A DNA stretch of 36,089 bases from assembly GCF_003207815.1 (NCBI RefSeq), contig NZ_NKTX01000027.1:1-36089 (forward strand), given 5' to 3'. Shown here piece after piece: positions 8,908 to 16,772 of this stretch (the first letter of the stretch is position 1; each line of letters starts with the position of its first letter). Made by a program: the position numbers and the translations under genes. Origin of the DNA: Komagataeibacter oboediens. Lineage in GTDB: Bacteria > Pseudomonadota > Alphaproteobacteria > Acetobacterales > Acetobacteraceae. The notes under the pieces are model-generated. The model saw only the letters and a list, made by a program, of their open reading frames with translations. It searched no databases and was not told where the DNA came from.

Positions 8908-9036
8908 GGCTGTCTGAAACATTCTGTCCGGAACATATCCAGCCTTCAGACCGCTTCGGAAGACGTCGCCTTTTTGGGAAAAGGCGACACCCAGAGACTT
9001 TTGCTGTTTTGCCCAGCGGTCTCTTTTCAAACAGCC
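8908..9036. repeat. 129-bp MITE-like element with 12-bp terminal inverted repeats (repeat copy 3)
   Basis: The ends are GGCTGTCTGAAA (8908-8919) and TTTCAAACAGCC (9025-9036), inverted with one mismatch. The interior carries the shared repeat core: GCTTC (8953-8957), then GTCGCC (8965-8970), a T/A loop, GGCGAC (8983-8988) and ACCC-AGA-ACTTTT. It has no coding capacity. I could not see a clear target-site duplication. The ends recall IS5-type termini, but this was not checked. Confidence 0.55.
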
Positions 9037-9085
9037 GCGCTGGATGACTGTCGGGTTGTTGCGGCACGCGGTGGGATGACTGGTC

Positions 9086-9397
9086 CTAATCCTGTTTTTC
9101 CGCGTTCCTGCGGCGGGTTTCGGCGGCTTTCCGCGCCGACGCCGAACGGTCTGCCGCCGGACGGTGGGCGGAAGCAGCCCCGCCCGTTTCCCCGCCCTTG
9201 CGTGACGGGGCGTGCGTCACGGCGTGACCCCGGCCCGATCCGCTTTTCTTGCCGCCGCCCGTTTCCTTGTTGACGGTGGCCCATGCGCGGCGTTCGGCCT
9301 CTTCCTCGCTGACGCCACGTTGTTCGTAACTGTCCTCGATATGTTCGGCCTGTCGCTTCTGCTTGTCCGTGTAGGCGGATTTGTCACCACGTGGCAT
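9086..9397 (-). CDS. Small KGG-rich protein of the 'plasmid stabilization protein' type
   Basis: A 103-residue, highly charged soluble protein. Its N-terminal part (MPRGDKSAYTDKQKRQAEHI, then EERRAWATVNKETGGGKKSG-like sequence) matches a small conserved family often labelled plasmid stabilization protein. That label is historical, and a real role in plasmid maintenance is not shown. The C-terminal half is low-complexity Ala/Arg/Gly. GGGAG lies 9 bases before the ATG. No partner toxin or antitoxin is nearby, so I would not call this a TA system. Confidence 0.7.
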   Translation of the reverse strand: MPRGDKSAYTDKQKRQAEHIEDSYEQRGVSEEEAERRAWATVNKETGGGKKSGSGRGHAVTHAPSRKGGETGGAASAHRPAADRSASARKAAETRRRNAEKQD

Positions 9398-9698
9398 GAT
9401 TCATGCTCCCGTTTCCTGCGGTTGGGGCGTGCAGGCCGCCCTGCCGTGACAATGCACGGCGACGGGAAAAGTTTTCGGTATCACCGCATGGCCCTGTCGT
9501 GGCGTTTCCGGACCCTGGAAAAAGCGGTACAGGGAACTTTTTTCACAATCCGCGCGCCATTTTACAGGCAGGACACTGAAAAGTGCCTTATTTCTGTTAC
9601 ATTGAGAAATAAAACCATCATATATCGCCAGTAATCATCTATCGCCATGACAGGGCAGGGGGTGTAGGAACGGTTCCATATACAGATGGAAGATCCAT
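9398..9698. other. Intergenic region upstream of the small ORF and radical SAM gene
   Basis: About 300 bases with no gene. It contains the perfect palindrome GGAACGGTTCC (9667-9677), about 22 bases before the short ORF, and AT-rich sequence around 9590-9640 that could hold a promoter. No recognised operator. Confidence 0.35.
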
Positions 9699-9827
9699 AT
9701 GACGACCGTTCGTCCGCAGAATGTCATTCCGCCACAGATGGATCCGTCCGTCCGCATGGGCCACGCCCCCAGCCGGGGAGGTCACTTCAATCCTGAACGG
9801 GAGGCACGCCAGAAGGTGCCAGCATGA
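9699..9827 (+). CDS. 42-residue ORF coupled to the radical SAM gene
   Basis: ATG at 9699 is preceded by GGAAGA at 5 bases, a good ribosome site. The ORF encodes 42 residues, starting MTTVRPQNVIPPQ and ending HFNPEREARQKVPA, and its TGA (9825-9827) overlaps the ATG of the radical SAM gene (ATGA). The peptide is basic and proline-rich, with no Cys, no signal peptide and no membrane segment. It could be a leader peptide controlling translation, a small partner protein or a modified-peptide precursor, or it could be a chance ORF. I do not recognise a family. Confidence 0.45.
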   Translation: MTTVRPQNVIPPQMDPSVRMGHAPSRGGHFNPEREARQKVPA

Positions 9828-11425
9828 TGTCCGATCGCTGCAGGGTCCTGATGGTCTTCCCGCTTTTCAACGCCAGTTCATTCTGGAATTATCAGGCGGC
9901 CTGCGATCTGGCCGATGCGCGCTACCCCGCGGCGCCGCTGGGGCTGATTACCGTTGCGGCCATGCTGCCCCCGCACTGGGATGTGCGGCTGGTCAACCGT
10001 AATACCGAAACCCTGAGCGATGATGATATCGACTGGGCCGACATGGTGATGACCGGCGGCATGCTGCCGCAGCGCAACGACGCCCTCCATATCATCGAGA
10101 CATGCCATGCCCGTGGGCGGCCGGTGGTGGTGGGCGGCCCCGATGTCACATCCAGCCCGGATCTTTACCGCGCCGCGGATTTTCAGGTCCTGGGCGAGGC
10201 GGAGGAAATCATGGCCGGTTTCATCGCCGCCTGGCGCGGTGGTGAACGGCACGGCGTGTTTGAAGCGCCAATGGGCAAGACGGATGTTACAAAAAGCCCG
10301 CTGCCGCGTTTCGACCTGCTGAAGCTGGACCAGTACCTGCATGTGGGCGTCCAGTTTTCGCGCGGGTGCCCGTTCAGTTGCGAATTCTGCGACATTATCG
10401 AACTGTATGGCCGGGTGCCGCGCACCAAGACGAACGGGCAGGTCATGGCTGAACTCGACGCCCTGTACGCGCTGGGATATCGCGGGCACGTGGATTTTGT
10501 TGATGACAACCTGATTGGCAACAAAAAGGCGCTAAAGAAATTCCTGCCCGACCTCAAGCGCTGGCAGGATGCACGGAACTTCCCCTTCGAATTCTCGACC
10601 GAGGCATCCATCAACCTTGCCGATGATGCCGACCTGCTGCGTAGCCTGTCCGAAAGCAATTTCTTCGCCATATTCGTCGGAATCGAAAGCCCGGATACGG
10701 ATTCCCTCGTGCTGATGCAGAAAAAGCAGAATACGCGCCGCAGCCTGCGCCAGAGCATCGAGACGATCCACAAGGCCGGAATTTTCGTCAACGCGGGCTT
10801 CATCGTCGGCTTTGACAGCGAGAAGGGCAGCGTGGCCGCAGGCATGATCGACTGTATCGAGGATACCTCGATCCCGGTCTGCATGGTCGGCCTGCTGTAT
10901 GCCCTGCCCACGACCCAGCTGACGCGCCGCCTTCTGGCCGAAGGGCGCCTGTTTTCCGGCGGCGGGGATACGCAGTCGGGCGACCAGTGCACGGCAGGGC
11001 TGAATTTCGAAACAAAGCGCCCGCGCCGTGACGTGCTGAACGATTACCGCACGGTGCTGAAGGCAATTTATGACCCCGTGGCCTATTTCGGCCGCGTGCG
11101 GCGGTTGGGCCGGATGTTGCGGCGTGGACGGACACACCGGATGGTGAAGGGGGATCTGCGCAGCTTTGTCCGGCTTCTGCTGCGCATTCATCGCGCGGGG
11201 CCGGGAACAGCGGGACAGTTCTGGCGCATGCTGGTGGACTGCGCGCTGCATAACCCACGGGCATTGCCGTATGTGGTCATGACCAGCGCGCTTTACCTGC
11301 ATCTTGGCCCGTTTGCCCGGCAGGTCGTGTGTGAAATCGATCAGGAAATCAGCAATGTCGACACGGGCCGCTGGCAGGCGCCGCCATCCGTGATGTCGGC
11401 TGGCGCGGCACTGGTCCCGGCCTGA
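9824..11425 (+). CDS. B12-binding radical SAM protein with DUF4070-like C terminus
   Basis: A 533-residue radical SAM enzyme. The N-terminal ~150 residues form a cobalamin-binding-type Rossmann domain (PAAPLGLITVAAMLP, VVVGGPDVTS, VLGEAEE). The radical SAM core carries the cluster motif CxxxCxxC at Cys182, Cys186 and Cys189 (SRGCPFSCEFCDII), then RVPRTKT, FVDDNLIGNKKALK and FVGIESPDTDSL. The C-terminal region (GLLYALPTTQLTRRLLAEGRL) resembles DUF4070. Close relatives include hopanoid methylases of the HpnP type and many uncharacterised enzymes. Methylation of an unreactive carbon is plausible, but the substrate is unknown and no hopanoid gene is adjacent. AGAAGG lies 7 bases before the ATG. 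It is translationally coupled to the 42-residue ORF. Confidence 0.8.
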   Translation: MMSDRCRVLMVFPLFNASSFWNYQAACDLADARYPAAPLGLITVAAMLPPHWDVRLVNRNTETLSDDDIDWADMVMTGGMLPQRNDALHIIETCHARGRPVVVGGPDVTSSPDLYRAADFQVLGEAEEIMAGFIAAWRGGERHGVFEAPMGKTDVTKSPLPRFDLLKLDQYLHVGVQFSRGCPFSCEFCDIIELYGRVPRTKTNGQVMAELDALYALGYRGHVDFVDDNLIGNKKALKKFLPDLKRWQDARNFPFEFSTEASINLADDADLLRSLSESNFFAIFVGIESPDTDSLVLMQKKQNTRRSLRQSIETIHKAGIFVNAGFIVGFDSEKGSVAAGMIDCIEDTSIPVCMVGLLYALPTTQLTRRLLAEGRLFSGGGDTQSGDQCTAGLNFETKRPRRDVLNDYRTVLKAIYDPVAYFGRVRRLGRMLRRGRTHRMVKGDLRSFVRLLLRIHRAGPGTAGQFWRMLVDCALHNPRALPYVVMTSALYLHLGPFARQVVCEIDQEISNVDTGRWQAPPSVMSAGAALVPA

Positions 11426-11610
11426 TCCGTACCGTCCTGTCCCCCGCGGCGCGTGCTGGCGCGCCGTAGTGGGGAAGCATGCATGCCGGTTGCATGGTCC
11501 CGCCGGGTAACGAGGCAGGAGACATGCGCGCATGTCCGGCCATGTCATTATCGCACGTTAATGTGATTGCGCGGGCCATTTCATGGGTCTGGCCTGCATT
11601 CTGCGCAGGG

Positions 11611-11660
11611 CCTGCTTCGCGAATGCCGCCTTTCCAAAGAAGGGCGGCACCCGCAAGCTT
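11611..11660 (+). repeat. Dispersed hairpin repeat, copy 4
   Basis: GCTTCGCGAAT, then GCCGCC (11625-11630), loop, GGCGGC (11643-11648), then ACCCGCAAGCTT. Compared with the 16791 copy, both stem arms changed together (GTCGCC/GGCGAC to GCCGCC/GGCGGC), keeping the pairing. It sits between converging genes. Confidence 0.6.
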
Positions 11661-11689
11661 CCGCTTTCCATCCACCGGTCGTGTCGCGG

Positions 11690-12649
11690 TCAGTCCCGCG
11701 TAATGGCGCGTTTCAGGGCAGCGAAATAGGACTGTGTGAACGCCCGGCTTAGCGGTGCATCGGGAATGAATACGTCAAAGACGTGATAGGCGCCGGGAAT
11801 GACGCAGACCTCGGTTGGCACGCCTGCGGCCATCAGGCGCCGGGCATAGTCCAGATCCTCGTCCAGGAACAGGTCCAGCGACCCCACGCCAATATAGGCG
11901 GGCGGCAGCCCGGTCAGGTCCGCCGCGCGGAAGGCGGCGGCATATCCGGGAACACCCGCGCCGCCCGGTATCTGGCCCAGATAGGCGTTCCATGCGTAAT
12001 GATTGGCGGCCCGCGTCCAGATATATTCCCCCATGACCGGGGGCGGCATGACCGTGGTCCCGGTCCGGTCATCCAGCATGGGATAGATCAGAAGCTGGAA
12101 CAGCACCGGGACCTCCGCCCGGTCGCGCGCCATCAGCGCCAGACACGCCGTCAGGCCACCGCCCGCGCTGTCGCCGCCAATCACGATACGCTGCCGGTCA
12201 ATGTCCAGTTCCGCCGCATGGCCATGCACCCATTTCAGGACGGCGTAGCAGTCCTCGATGGCGGCGGGATAGGGGGCTTCGGGCGCCAGGCGGTAATCAA
12301 CGGAGAATATGACCATGCCCAGTTCGCTGACGATCTGCCGGCAGCGTGCGTCATCCACCTCCGGCGTGCCGCTGACAATGCCGCCGCTGTGGATATAGAC
12401 CAGCGCGGGCGCGCCGGGGTGGCTGGCCACGGGCCGGTAGGTCACGACCGGCACCTGTGGCGCGCCGGGCGGTCCGGGCACGTGGCCGGTCGTGACCGTT
12501 ACATCGGGATAATGCCGGACCCTGACATTGCGGATGGCGGCAATGAACGCCTTGCGGGTTGCGTCCAGGGTCGCATCCGAAATGCCATCAAAGGACGGAA
12601 GGACCTCCAGGGCCGCGCGGAACTCCGGGGCGACAGGATTGGGGGACAT
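11690..12649 (-). CDS. HSL-family alpha/beta hydrolase (esterase/lipase)
   Basis: A cytoplasmic carboxylesterase of the hormone-sensitive-lipase (fold-3) family, 319 residues. It shows the oxyanion motif in variant form (YIHSGGIVSG in place of HGGG), the nucleophile elbow GDSAGGG, the acid in VGSLDLFLDED and the catalytic histidine in PGAYHVFD. YRLAPEAPYPAAIEDCYAVL is typical of the family. No signal peptide is visible. GGAGAAA lies 7 bases before the ATG. It is monocistronic, converging with the radical SAM gene; the substrate is unknown. Confidence 0.85.
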   Translation of the reverse strand: MSPNPVAPEFRAALEVLPSFDGISDATLDATRKAFIAAIRNVRVRHYPDVTVTTGHVPGPPGAPQVPVVTYRPVASHPGAPALVYIHSGGIVSGTPEVDDARCRQIVSELGMVIFSVDYRLAPEAPYPAAIEDCYAVLKWVHGHAAELDIDRQRIVIGGDSAGGGLTACLALMARDRAEVPVLFQLLIYPMLDDRTGTTVMPPPVMGEYIWTRAANHYAWNAYLGQIPGGAGVPGYAAAFRAADLTGLPPAYIGVGSLDLFLDEDLDYARRLMAAGVPTEVCVIPGAYHVFDVFIPDAPLSRAFTQSYFAALKRAITRD

Positions 12650-13146
12650 GATGATTTCTCCACGTTATCCACGCCCACGATAGGGTGCGCGGCGGGAAAG
12701 GCCTCATCACGTCCAACTGATTGAACATAAAGTGTTATTTGAAAAATGCCCGGTCTGCACCCCTCTGCCGGACACATGGGCGCACATGGCCCCCGTCCGC
12801 GCAATGCAGGCATGCTGCCGTGGCCGCCATGCAGTCGCGCCGTGACTGGCGGTGGCCGGCAGCCCCGGAAAACGGCGCGCCCGGCGGATGCGGGGGACCG
12901 GCCCGCCGGTCCGGCCGGGGCGCATGCATTGACCTGGCGCATTGACCGCCCGGGCGCATGCGCGGAATATGCCCGCGTGATATCGCCTTACGCGACTGTT
13001 CGGAAACGGGAGCAGGGTCGTGCCTATTTTTTGTATTTACGTCCCTTCACCTATATTTTAATTTGTTAATCAATGAACTCGCGGAAGGTTACATATAATA
13101 ATCATTCACCCACGAGTGATATATATCAAGCATAGGATAGATCGTC
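12650..13146. promoter_or_regulatory. Divergent region upstream of the esterase and aldolase genes
   Basis: 497 bases with no gene I can support; the 12720-12960 part is GC-rich and open in several frames but lacks protein character. The last 130 bases are AT-rich and probably hold the aldolase promoter: TATAAT at 13094-13099 with only weak -35 candidates, and the palindrome GATATATATC at 13118-13127. Confidence 0.4.
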
Positions 13147-14043
13147 ATGCCTGTTGGCCAGATGCGTAAGAACATGTCGGAAAACGCGGGCTTCATAGCA
13201 GCGCTGGACCAGAGCGGGGGCTCCACGCCGGGCGCGCTGCGGCATTACGGCATACCCGACAGCGCCTACAGCACCGATGCCCAGATGTTTGCCCTGATGC
13301 ATGAAATGCGGGTGCGGGTCATCACCGCGCCAGCATTCACGGGGAAGAAGATCCTCGCCGCCATCCTGTTCGAGCAGACCATGAACGGGCTGGTGAAGGA
13401 CACGCCCGTGCCGACCTATCTGTGGCGCGAAAAGGGCGTTGTCCCCTTCCTGAAGGTGGACAAGGGGCTGGAACCCGAGGCGGGGGGCGTGCAGATGATG
13501 AAGCCCATCCCCACGCTGGAGGCCATGCTGGATCAGGCGGTCAGCAAGGGCATTTACGGCACGAAGGCCCGGTCGGTCATCCGCCTGCCCGAACGTGAGG
13601 GCGTTGCCGCGATCGTGAAGCAGCAGTTCGCCCTGGCCGAACAGGTCGCGGCCCGTGGCCTTGTGCCCATCCTGGAACCCGAAGTCCTGATCAGGAGCCC
13701 GGACAAGGCCGGTGCGGAAGCCCTGCTGCATGATGAACTGCACCGTGGGCTGGATGCGCTGCCCGGTGACTATCCGGTGATGATCAAGGTCTCGATCCCT
13801 GAAAAGGCCGACCTTTACCTTGATCTGATCAAACACCCCCGCGTGCAGCGCGTGGTGGCGCTGTCGGGTGGTTACCCGCGCGATGAGGCGTGTGAGCGTC
13901 TGGCAAAGAACCACGGCATGATCGCCAGCTTCTCGCGCGCGCTGCTCGAAGACCTGCGCTACACCATGACGGACGCGGAATTTGACGCAGCCCTCGCGAA
14001 ATCCATCGACCAGATCTACGCGGCATCGACCCACAAGGACTGA
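13147..14043 (+). CDS. fda: Class I fructose-bisphosphate aldolase
   Basis: Cleaves fructose 1,6-bisphosphate to DHAP and glyceraldehyde 3-phosphate (glycolysis/gluconeogenesis) through a Schiff base, with no metal needed. The protein is 298 residues, typical of the bacterial class I Fda group. It contains GFIAALDQSGGSTP, ILFEQTMNG, KGVVPFLKVDKGL, the LVPILEPEV block, VMIKVSIP (Lys214 is the expected Schiff-base lysine) and VVALSGGYPRDEA. The ribosome site before 13147 is weak; an internal ATG at 13162 (MRKNMSENAGF) is an alternative start. An intrinsic terminator follows the stop, so it is probably transcribed alone. Confidence 0.93.
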   Translation: MPVGQMRKNMSENAGFIAALDQSGGSTPGALRHYGIPDSAYSTDAQMFALMHEMRVRVITAPAFTGKKILAAILFEQTMNGLVKDTPVPTYLWREKGVVPFLKVDKGLEPEAGGVQMMKPIPTLEAMLDQAVSKGIYGTKARSVIRLPEREGVAAIVKQQFALAEQVAARGLVPILEPEVLIRSPDKAGAEALLHDELHRGLDALPGDYPVMIKVSIPEKADLYLDLIKHPRVQRVVALSGGYPRDEACERLAKNHGMIASFSRALLEDLRYTMTDAEFDAALAKSIDQIYAASTHKD

Positions 14044-14069
14044 TCCCTGTCGCCTGCACTACAGGCATG

Positions 14070-14106
14070 AAAAAACGGCTCCCGGTAAACGGGGGCCGTT
14101 TTTTTT
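14070..14106 (+). terminator. Intrinsic terminator of the aldolase gene
   Basis: Ten-pair stem ACGGCTCCCG (14075-14084) with CGGGGGCCGT (14090-14099), one T-G pair, loop GTAAA, followed by eight Ts. It starts 27 bases after the stop codon. Confidence 0.85.
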
Positions 14107-14116
14107 CAGGGCGGCA

Positions 14117-14160
14117 GGTTCTGAAGCCTTTTGGAAAACGCTTCACCAGAACCTTTTGTT
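14117..14160 (+). repeat. Dispersed hairpin repeat, half copy 5
   Basis: GGTTCT-GAAGC (14117-14127) pairs with GCTTC-ACC-AGAACC (14140-14153) across the loop CTTTTGGAAAAC, then CTTTTGTTT. This is the GAAGC/GCTTC hairpin of the family without the GTCGCC hairpin. It lies between converging genes. Confidence 0.55.
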
Positions 14161-14188
14161 TCCGTCAGTCCTTTCGTTAAAGATTTCC

Positions 14189-15634
14189 TTACGGCACTGC
14201 GCGGTAGGGGGCGATGCCGCGTCCTTCATTATCAATATCGACACGGTGCCCGACCATGGGCAGCGCCCGGTGGTGGCAGTTTTCGCGGGTGCAGGCGCGG
14301 CAGCCCGGCCCGATGGGAATGATCATGCGCGGATCATTCAGGTCCAGCCCGGCGGAATAGACAAGCTGCCCGGCATCGGCAATGGAACACCCCAGCACCA
14401 CGGCGGTCAGCCGTGGACGGTCAAGGTAGGATATGCTGTTGCGCCCCACGGTGCGGGCGATATTCAGGTACACCGCGCCATCGGTCGTCTGTGATAGCTG
14501 GACCTGCACCTGCAGCGGCGTGCTGAACGCGCGAAAGATGTTCCACAGCGGGCAGGGACCGCCAAACCGGGACTGGGCAAAGCGGTTCGCGCTGAAGCTT
14601 TTCAGGATATTGCCCGCGATGTCGGTCTTGAGAAAGTAGAAGGGTATGCCCTCGCTGCCCGGACGCTGCAGGGTGCTCAGGCGGTGGCAGGCCTGTTCAA
14701 AACTGACGCCGAAATGGCGCTGCAGGCGTTCCAGGTCATGGCGCACCTCATGCGCGGTGGCGCGGAAACGGTCATAGGGCAACAGCAGCGCGCCCGCGAA
14801 ATAATTGGTCAGGTAGACGCGCGCCAGCCCCCGGGCCTCGGCCTCACGCAGGGGGGAACGGCGGATGGTGCGGGCAAACACGGCCTGATGTTCGATCTGG
14901 CCCAGCGCCTGCGCCATCCAGAACGTGCTGCTTTCCGATGGCACCATGCGCGACAGGAACAGCGTGCGCCGTCGCCGGTCCATATGCCACATCAGGCCCC
15001 TGCGGCTCAGTCCCAGATCCACTTCGGTGCGGATGCCGTGATGGTCCAGCAGGTAGCGGGCCAGTTGTTCGGCGGGACTGGCGTCATCCAGATGCATCCG
15101 TTCGGACTGCCGTTCCGCCGTGCGGTCAACTTCGTCGAAATAGTTGCGCTGGGTCTGTACCCAGTCGTTGACGGCCTCGTACGGTTCCACCCGGTCGCCC
15201 GTCGCCTGCGGTCCCGTCCGGGCGGGCGGCGTGCTGCCCACCAGCAGGGCGGCCGCATGTTCATGCCGCAGCAGGTAGGCGCGATACAGCCGTATGAACT
15301 GCGCGCACAGATCGGGGGCCGCGCGCATGGCGGCATGGATGCTGTCGCGCCGGACGGCCTGCGTATCGAATACAGGATCGGCCAGTATTTCGCGCAGGGC
15401 CTGTATGCCGCGCGTTTCTTCAGTATCGCTGAAATAATCCACCCCGACCGAAAATATATCGCATAGCGGGTCAAGCAGCGATGCGGGCAGGGGGCGGACA
15501 TCGTGCTCGATCTGGTTCAGGTAACTGGCGGATATGCCAAGGCGGGTTGCCAGCGCGCTCTGGGTCATGCCGGCACGGTTGCGCTGGTGGCGGATGCGCG
15601 AACCGGTAAAGGTCTTGGTGGCGGCTTTTTTCAT
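14189..15634 (-). CDS. XRE-family short-chain acyl regulator (ScfR/RamB/PrpQ type)
   Basis: A 481-residue DNA-binding regulator of acetate/propionate (acyl-CoA) metabolism genes, by family. The start at 15634 gives MKKAATKTFTGSRIRHQRN directly before an XRE helix-turn-helix (MTQSALATRLGISASYLNQIEH). A longer frame to 15901 exists, but its extra 89 codons are low-complexity and would run through the divergent gene's upstream region. The middle (LLPYDRFRATAHEVRHDLE) belongs to the IrrE/DUF2083 group, without an HExxH motif, as in ScfR. The C terminus has a Cys/His cluster (CRACTRENCHH). It is divergent from an acetyl-CoA synthetase-like gene, and a tandem repeat abuts its start codon, which suggests autoregulation. 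Confidence 0.85.
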   Translation of the reverse strand: MKKAATKTFTGSRIRHQRNRAGMTQSALATRLGISASYLNQIEHDVRPLPASLLDPLCDIFSVGVDYFSDTEETRGIQALREILADPVFDTQAVRRDSIHAAMRAAPDLCAQFIRLYRAYLLRHEHAAALLVGSTPPARTGPQATGDRVEPYEAVNDWVQTQRNYFDEVDRTAERQSERMHLDDASPAEQLARYLLDHHGIRTEVDLGLSRRGLMWHMDRRRRTLFLSRMVPSESSTFWMAQALGQIEHQAVFARTIRRSPLREAEARGLARVYLTNYFAGALLLPYDRFRATAHEVRHDLERLQRHFGVSFEQACHRLSTLQRPGSEGIPFYFLKTDIAGNILKSFSANRFAQSRFGGPCPLWNIFRAFSTPLQVQVQLSQTTDGAVYLNIARTVGRNSISYLDRPRLTAVVLGCSIADAGQLVYSAGLDLNDPRMIIPIGPGCRACTRENCHHRALPMVGHRVDIDNEGRGIAPYRAVP

Positions 15635-15635
15635 C

Positions 15636-15653
15636 TTCGCAATCTTTGCAATC
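15636..15653. promoter_or_regulatory. Tandem 9-bp repeat TTCGCAATC-TTTGCAATC, candidate operator
   Basis: Two direct repeats differing at one base lie immediately before the regulator's ATG (15634), covering its ribosome-site region. TTTGCAA half-sites are known for RamB/PrpQ-type regulators, the same family as the gene here. Binding here would block its own transcription or translation start (inference). Confidence 0.5.
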
Positions 15654-15899
15654 GGGGGCGCTGCGTTCGCTTCTTTAAACGGCAAAACGTCTTCCGCCCG
15701 CAATCGGGATTTGTCACAGTCCGGGACACGAAAAAAAGACGGGAACGGCACGGGTGCCACGGCATGGCCGGGCGGGGGCCGGGGCTTTTCCGGACGCGGG
15801 CATGGGCCTGCGGGCCTGCCCGCCATGCGCTGCCTCTCCTTCAACTGACCGCCGCCCGGCGCACGGGCCGGTGCGTCGCAACGAACAGGGACCACGACC

Positions 15900-16772
15900 A
15901 TGACCAGCCATTTTCACGACGATTACGCCACGCTGTCCGCCCCGCCCGTTCGGGCCTGCATCCCGCGCGTGACGGGGCGCATGGCGCGGCAGCCCGCCCC
16001 GATGCCGTTCGGGCAGGGGCGGCGCATGCTCAACCTGTCCGCCCTGTGCGTGGACCGCCATCTGGGCGACCATGCGGACCGGGCCGCCATTACCGGGCCG
16101 GAAATCGTGTCCTACCGCAGCCTGCATGAACGCGTCTGCCGCCTTGCAAACGCGCTGAACGACCAGGGGGTGCGGCGCGGGGACACGGTGGCGGTCACCC
16201 TGCCGCCGGGCGTGGACGGGATCGTGGCGGTTCTGGCATGCATGCGCATTGGCGCGGTGCATGTGCTGCTGGCTGGTGGGCTGGACGCGCCCGCCATGGC
16301 GGCGGGGCTGTCGGAATGCTGCGCCGTCGCGGTTATCGCGGGTGGGGATGCGGGCCATGACGCCACGCAGGCCGGGATGAAATCCACGCTGGACCGGGCG
16401 CTGGCCATGGCCGGGTCGCGCAGCCGGGTCAGGATGGTGCTGGTGGCCGCCCCAGCGGATGCGCCCCTGCCGATGCAGGCCGGACGCGACCACCGGTATG
16501 ACGCGGTCGTGGACTGGTACGAACCTGACTGCCCGCCCGAAACCACCTGTGCGGATGACCCGCTGTTCATGCTGTATCGCGCGGGTGGGGCGCATGGCAG
16601 TGTTCATACGGTGGCGGAATACGGGCGGCTGGTGTCCTACACAATGGACATGCTGTCGCCACACGGCGACGGGGCGCTGCCGTACGGCATGATCGACATG
16701 GCATGGCGAACGGGGCAGAGCGCCCTTGTGATTGGCGTGCTGACACAGGGCGGCACGGTTTGCCTGTCCTGA
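15900..16772 (+). CDS. Truncated acetyl-CoA synthetase-like protein (N-terminal part only)
   Basis: The 290-residue ORF aligns with the first part of Acs/propionyl-CoA synthetase: LNLSALCVDRHLGDHADRAA, then SYRSLHERVCRLANAL, RGDTVAVTLPPGVDGIVAVL and ACMRIGAVHVLLAGG. Normal enzymes have about 640 residues. At the phosphate-binding loop, where YTSGSTGKPKG is expected, it has YRAGGAHGSVHTV. It ends at the equivalent of GxTVVMFEG, so the adenylation core end and the C-terminal CoA-binding domain are absent. It cannot be a normal synthetase. It could be a decaying gene or a non-catalytic paralogue used in sensing, given its place divergent from the ScfR-type regulator. AGGGA lies before the ATG. 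The stop falls next to a hairpin repeat. Confidence 0.7.
   Translation: MTSHFHDDYATLSAPPVRACIPRVTGRMARQPAPMPFGQGRRMLNLSALCVDRHLGDHADRAAITGPEIVSYRSLHERVCRLANALNDQGVRRGDTVAVTLPPGVDGIVAVLACMRIGAVHVLLAGGLDAPAMAAGLSECCAVAVIAGGDAGHDATQAGMKSTLDRALAMAGSRSRVRMVLVAAPADAPLPMQAGRDHRYDAVVDWYEPDCPPETTCADDPLFMLYRAGGAHGSVHTVAEYGRLVSYTMDMLSPHGDGALPYGMIDMAWRTGQSALVIGVLTQGGTVCLS

Larger units (their letters stand above)
8256..9085. other. 830-base region without an intact gene
   Basis: It holds a small palindrome after the DUF1264 gene, the NUDIX relic (8532-8750) and the 129-bp inverted-repeat element (8908-9036). A 241-codon open frame from 8548 crosses the region but has no protein character and spans the repeat, so I treat it as spurious. 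The region looks like decayed sequence. Confidence 0.5.

Noticed and set aside
8548-9273. 241-codon plus-strand frame across the repeat element
   Set aside because: It covers the MITE-like repeat and the opposite strand of the KGG-like gene, and has no recognisable domain.
9086-9397. Evidence that the window is a plasmid
   Set aside because: The family label 'plasmid stabilization' is historical; no replication, partition or transfer gene is present and housekeeping-type genes such as fda are.
9824-11425. Firm naming as hpnP or hpnR
   Set aside because: The motifs support the wider B12 radical SAM/DUF4070 group only, and no hopanoid gene is adjacent.
14189-15901. Upstream start at 15901 for the ScfR-type regulator
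   Set aside because: The extra 89 codons are low-complexity; the HTH begins right after 15634 as in family members.
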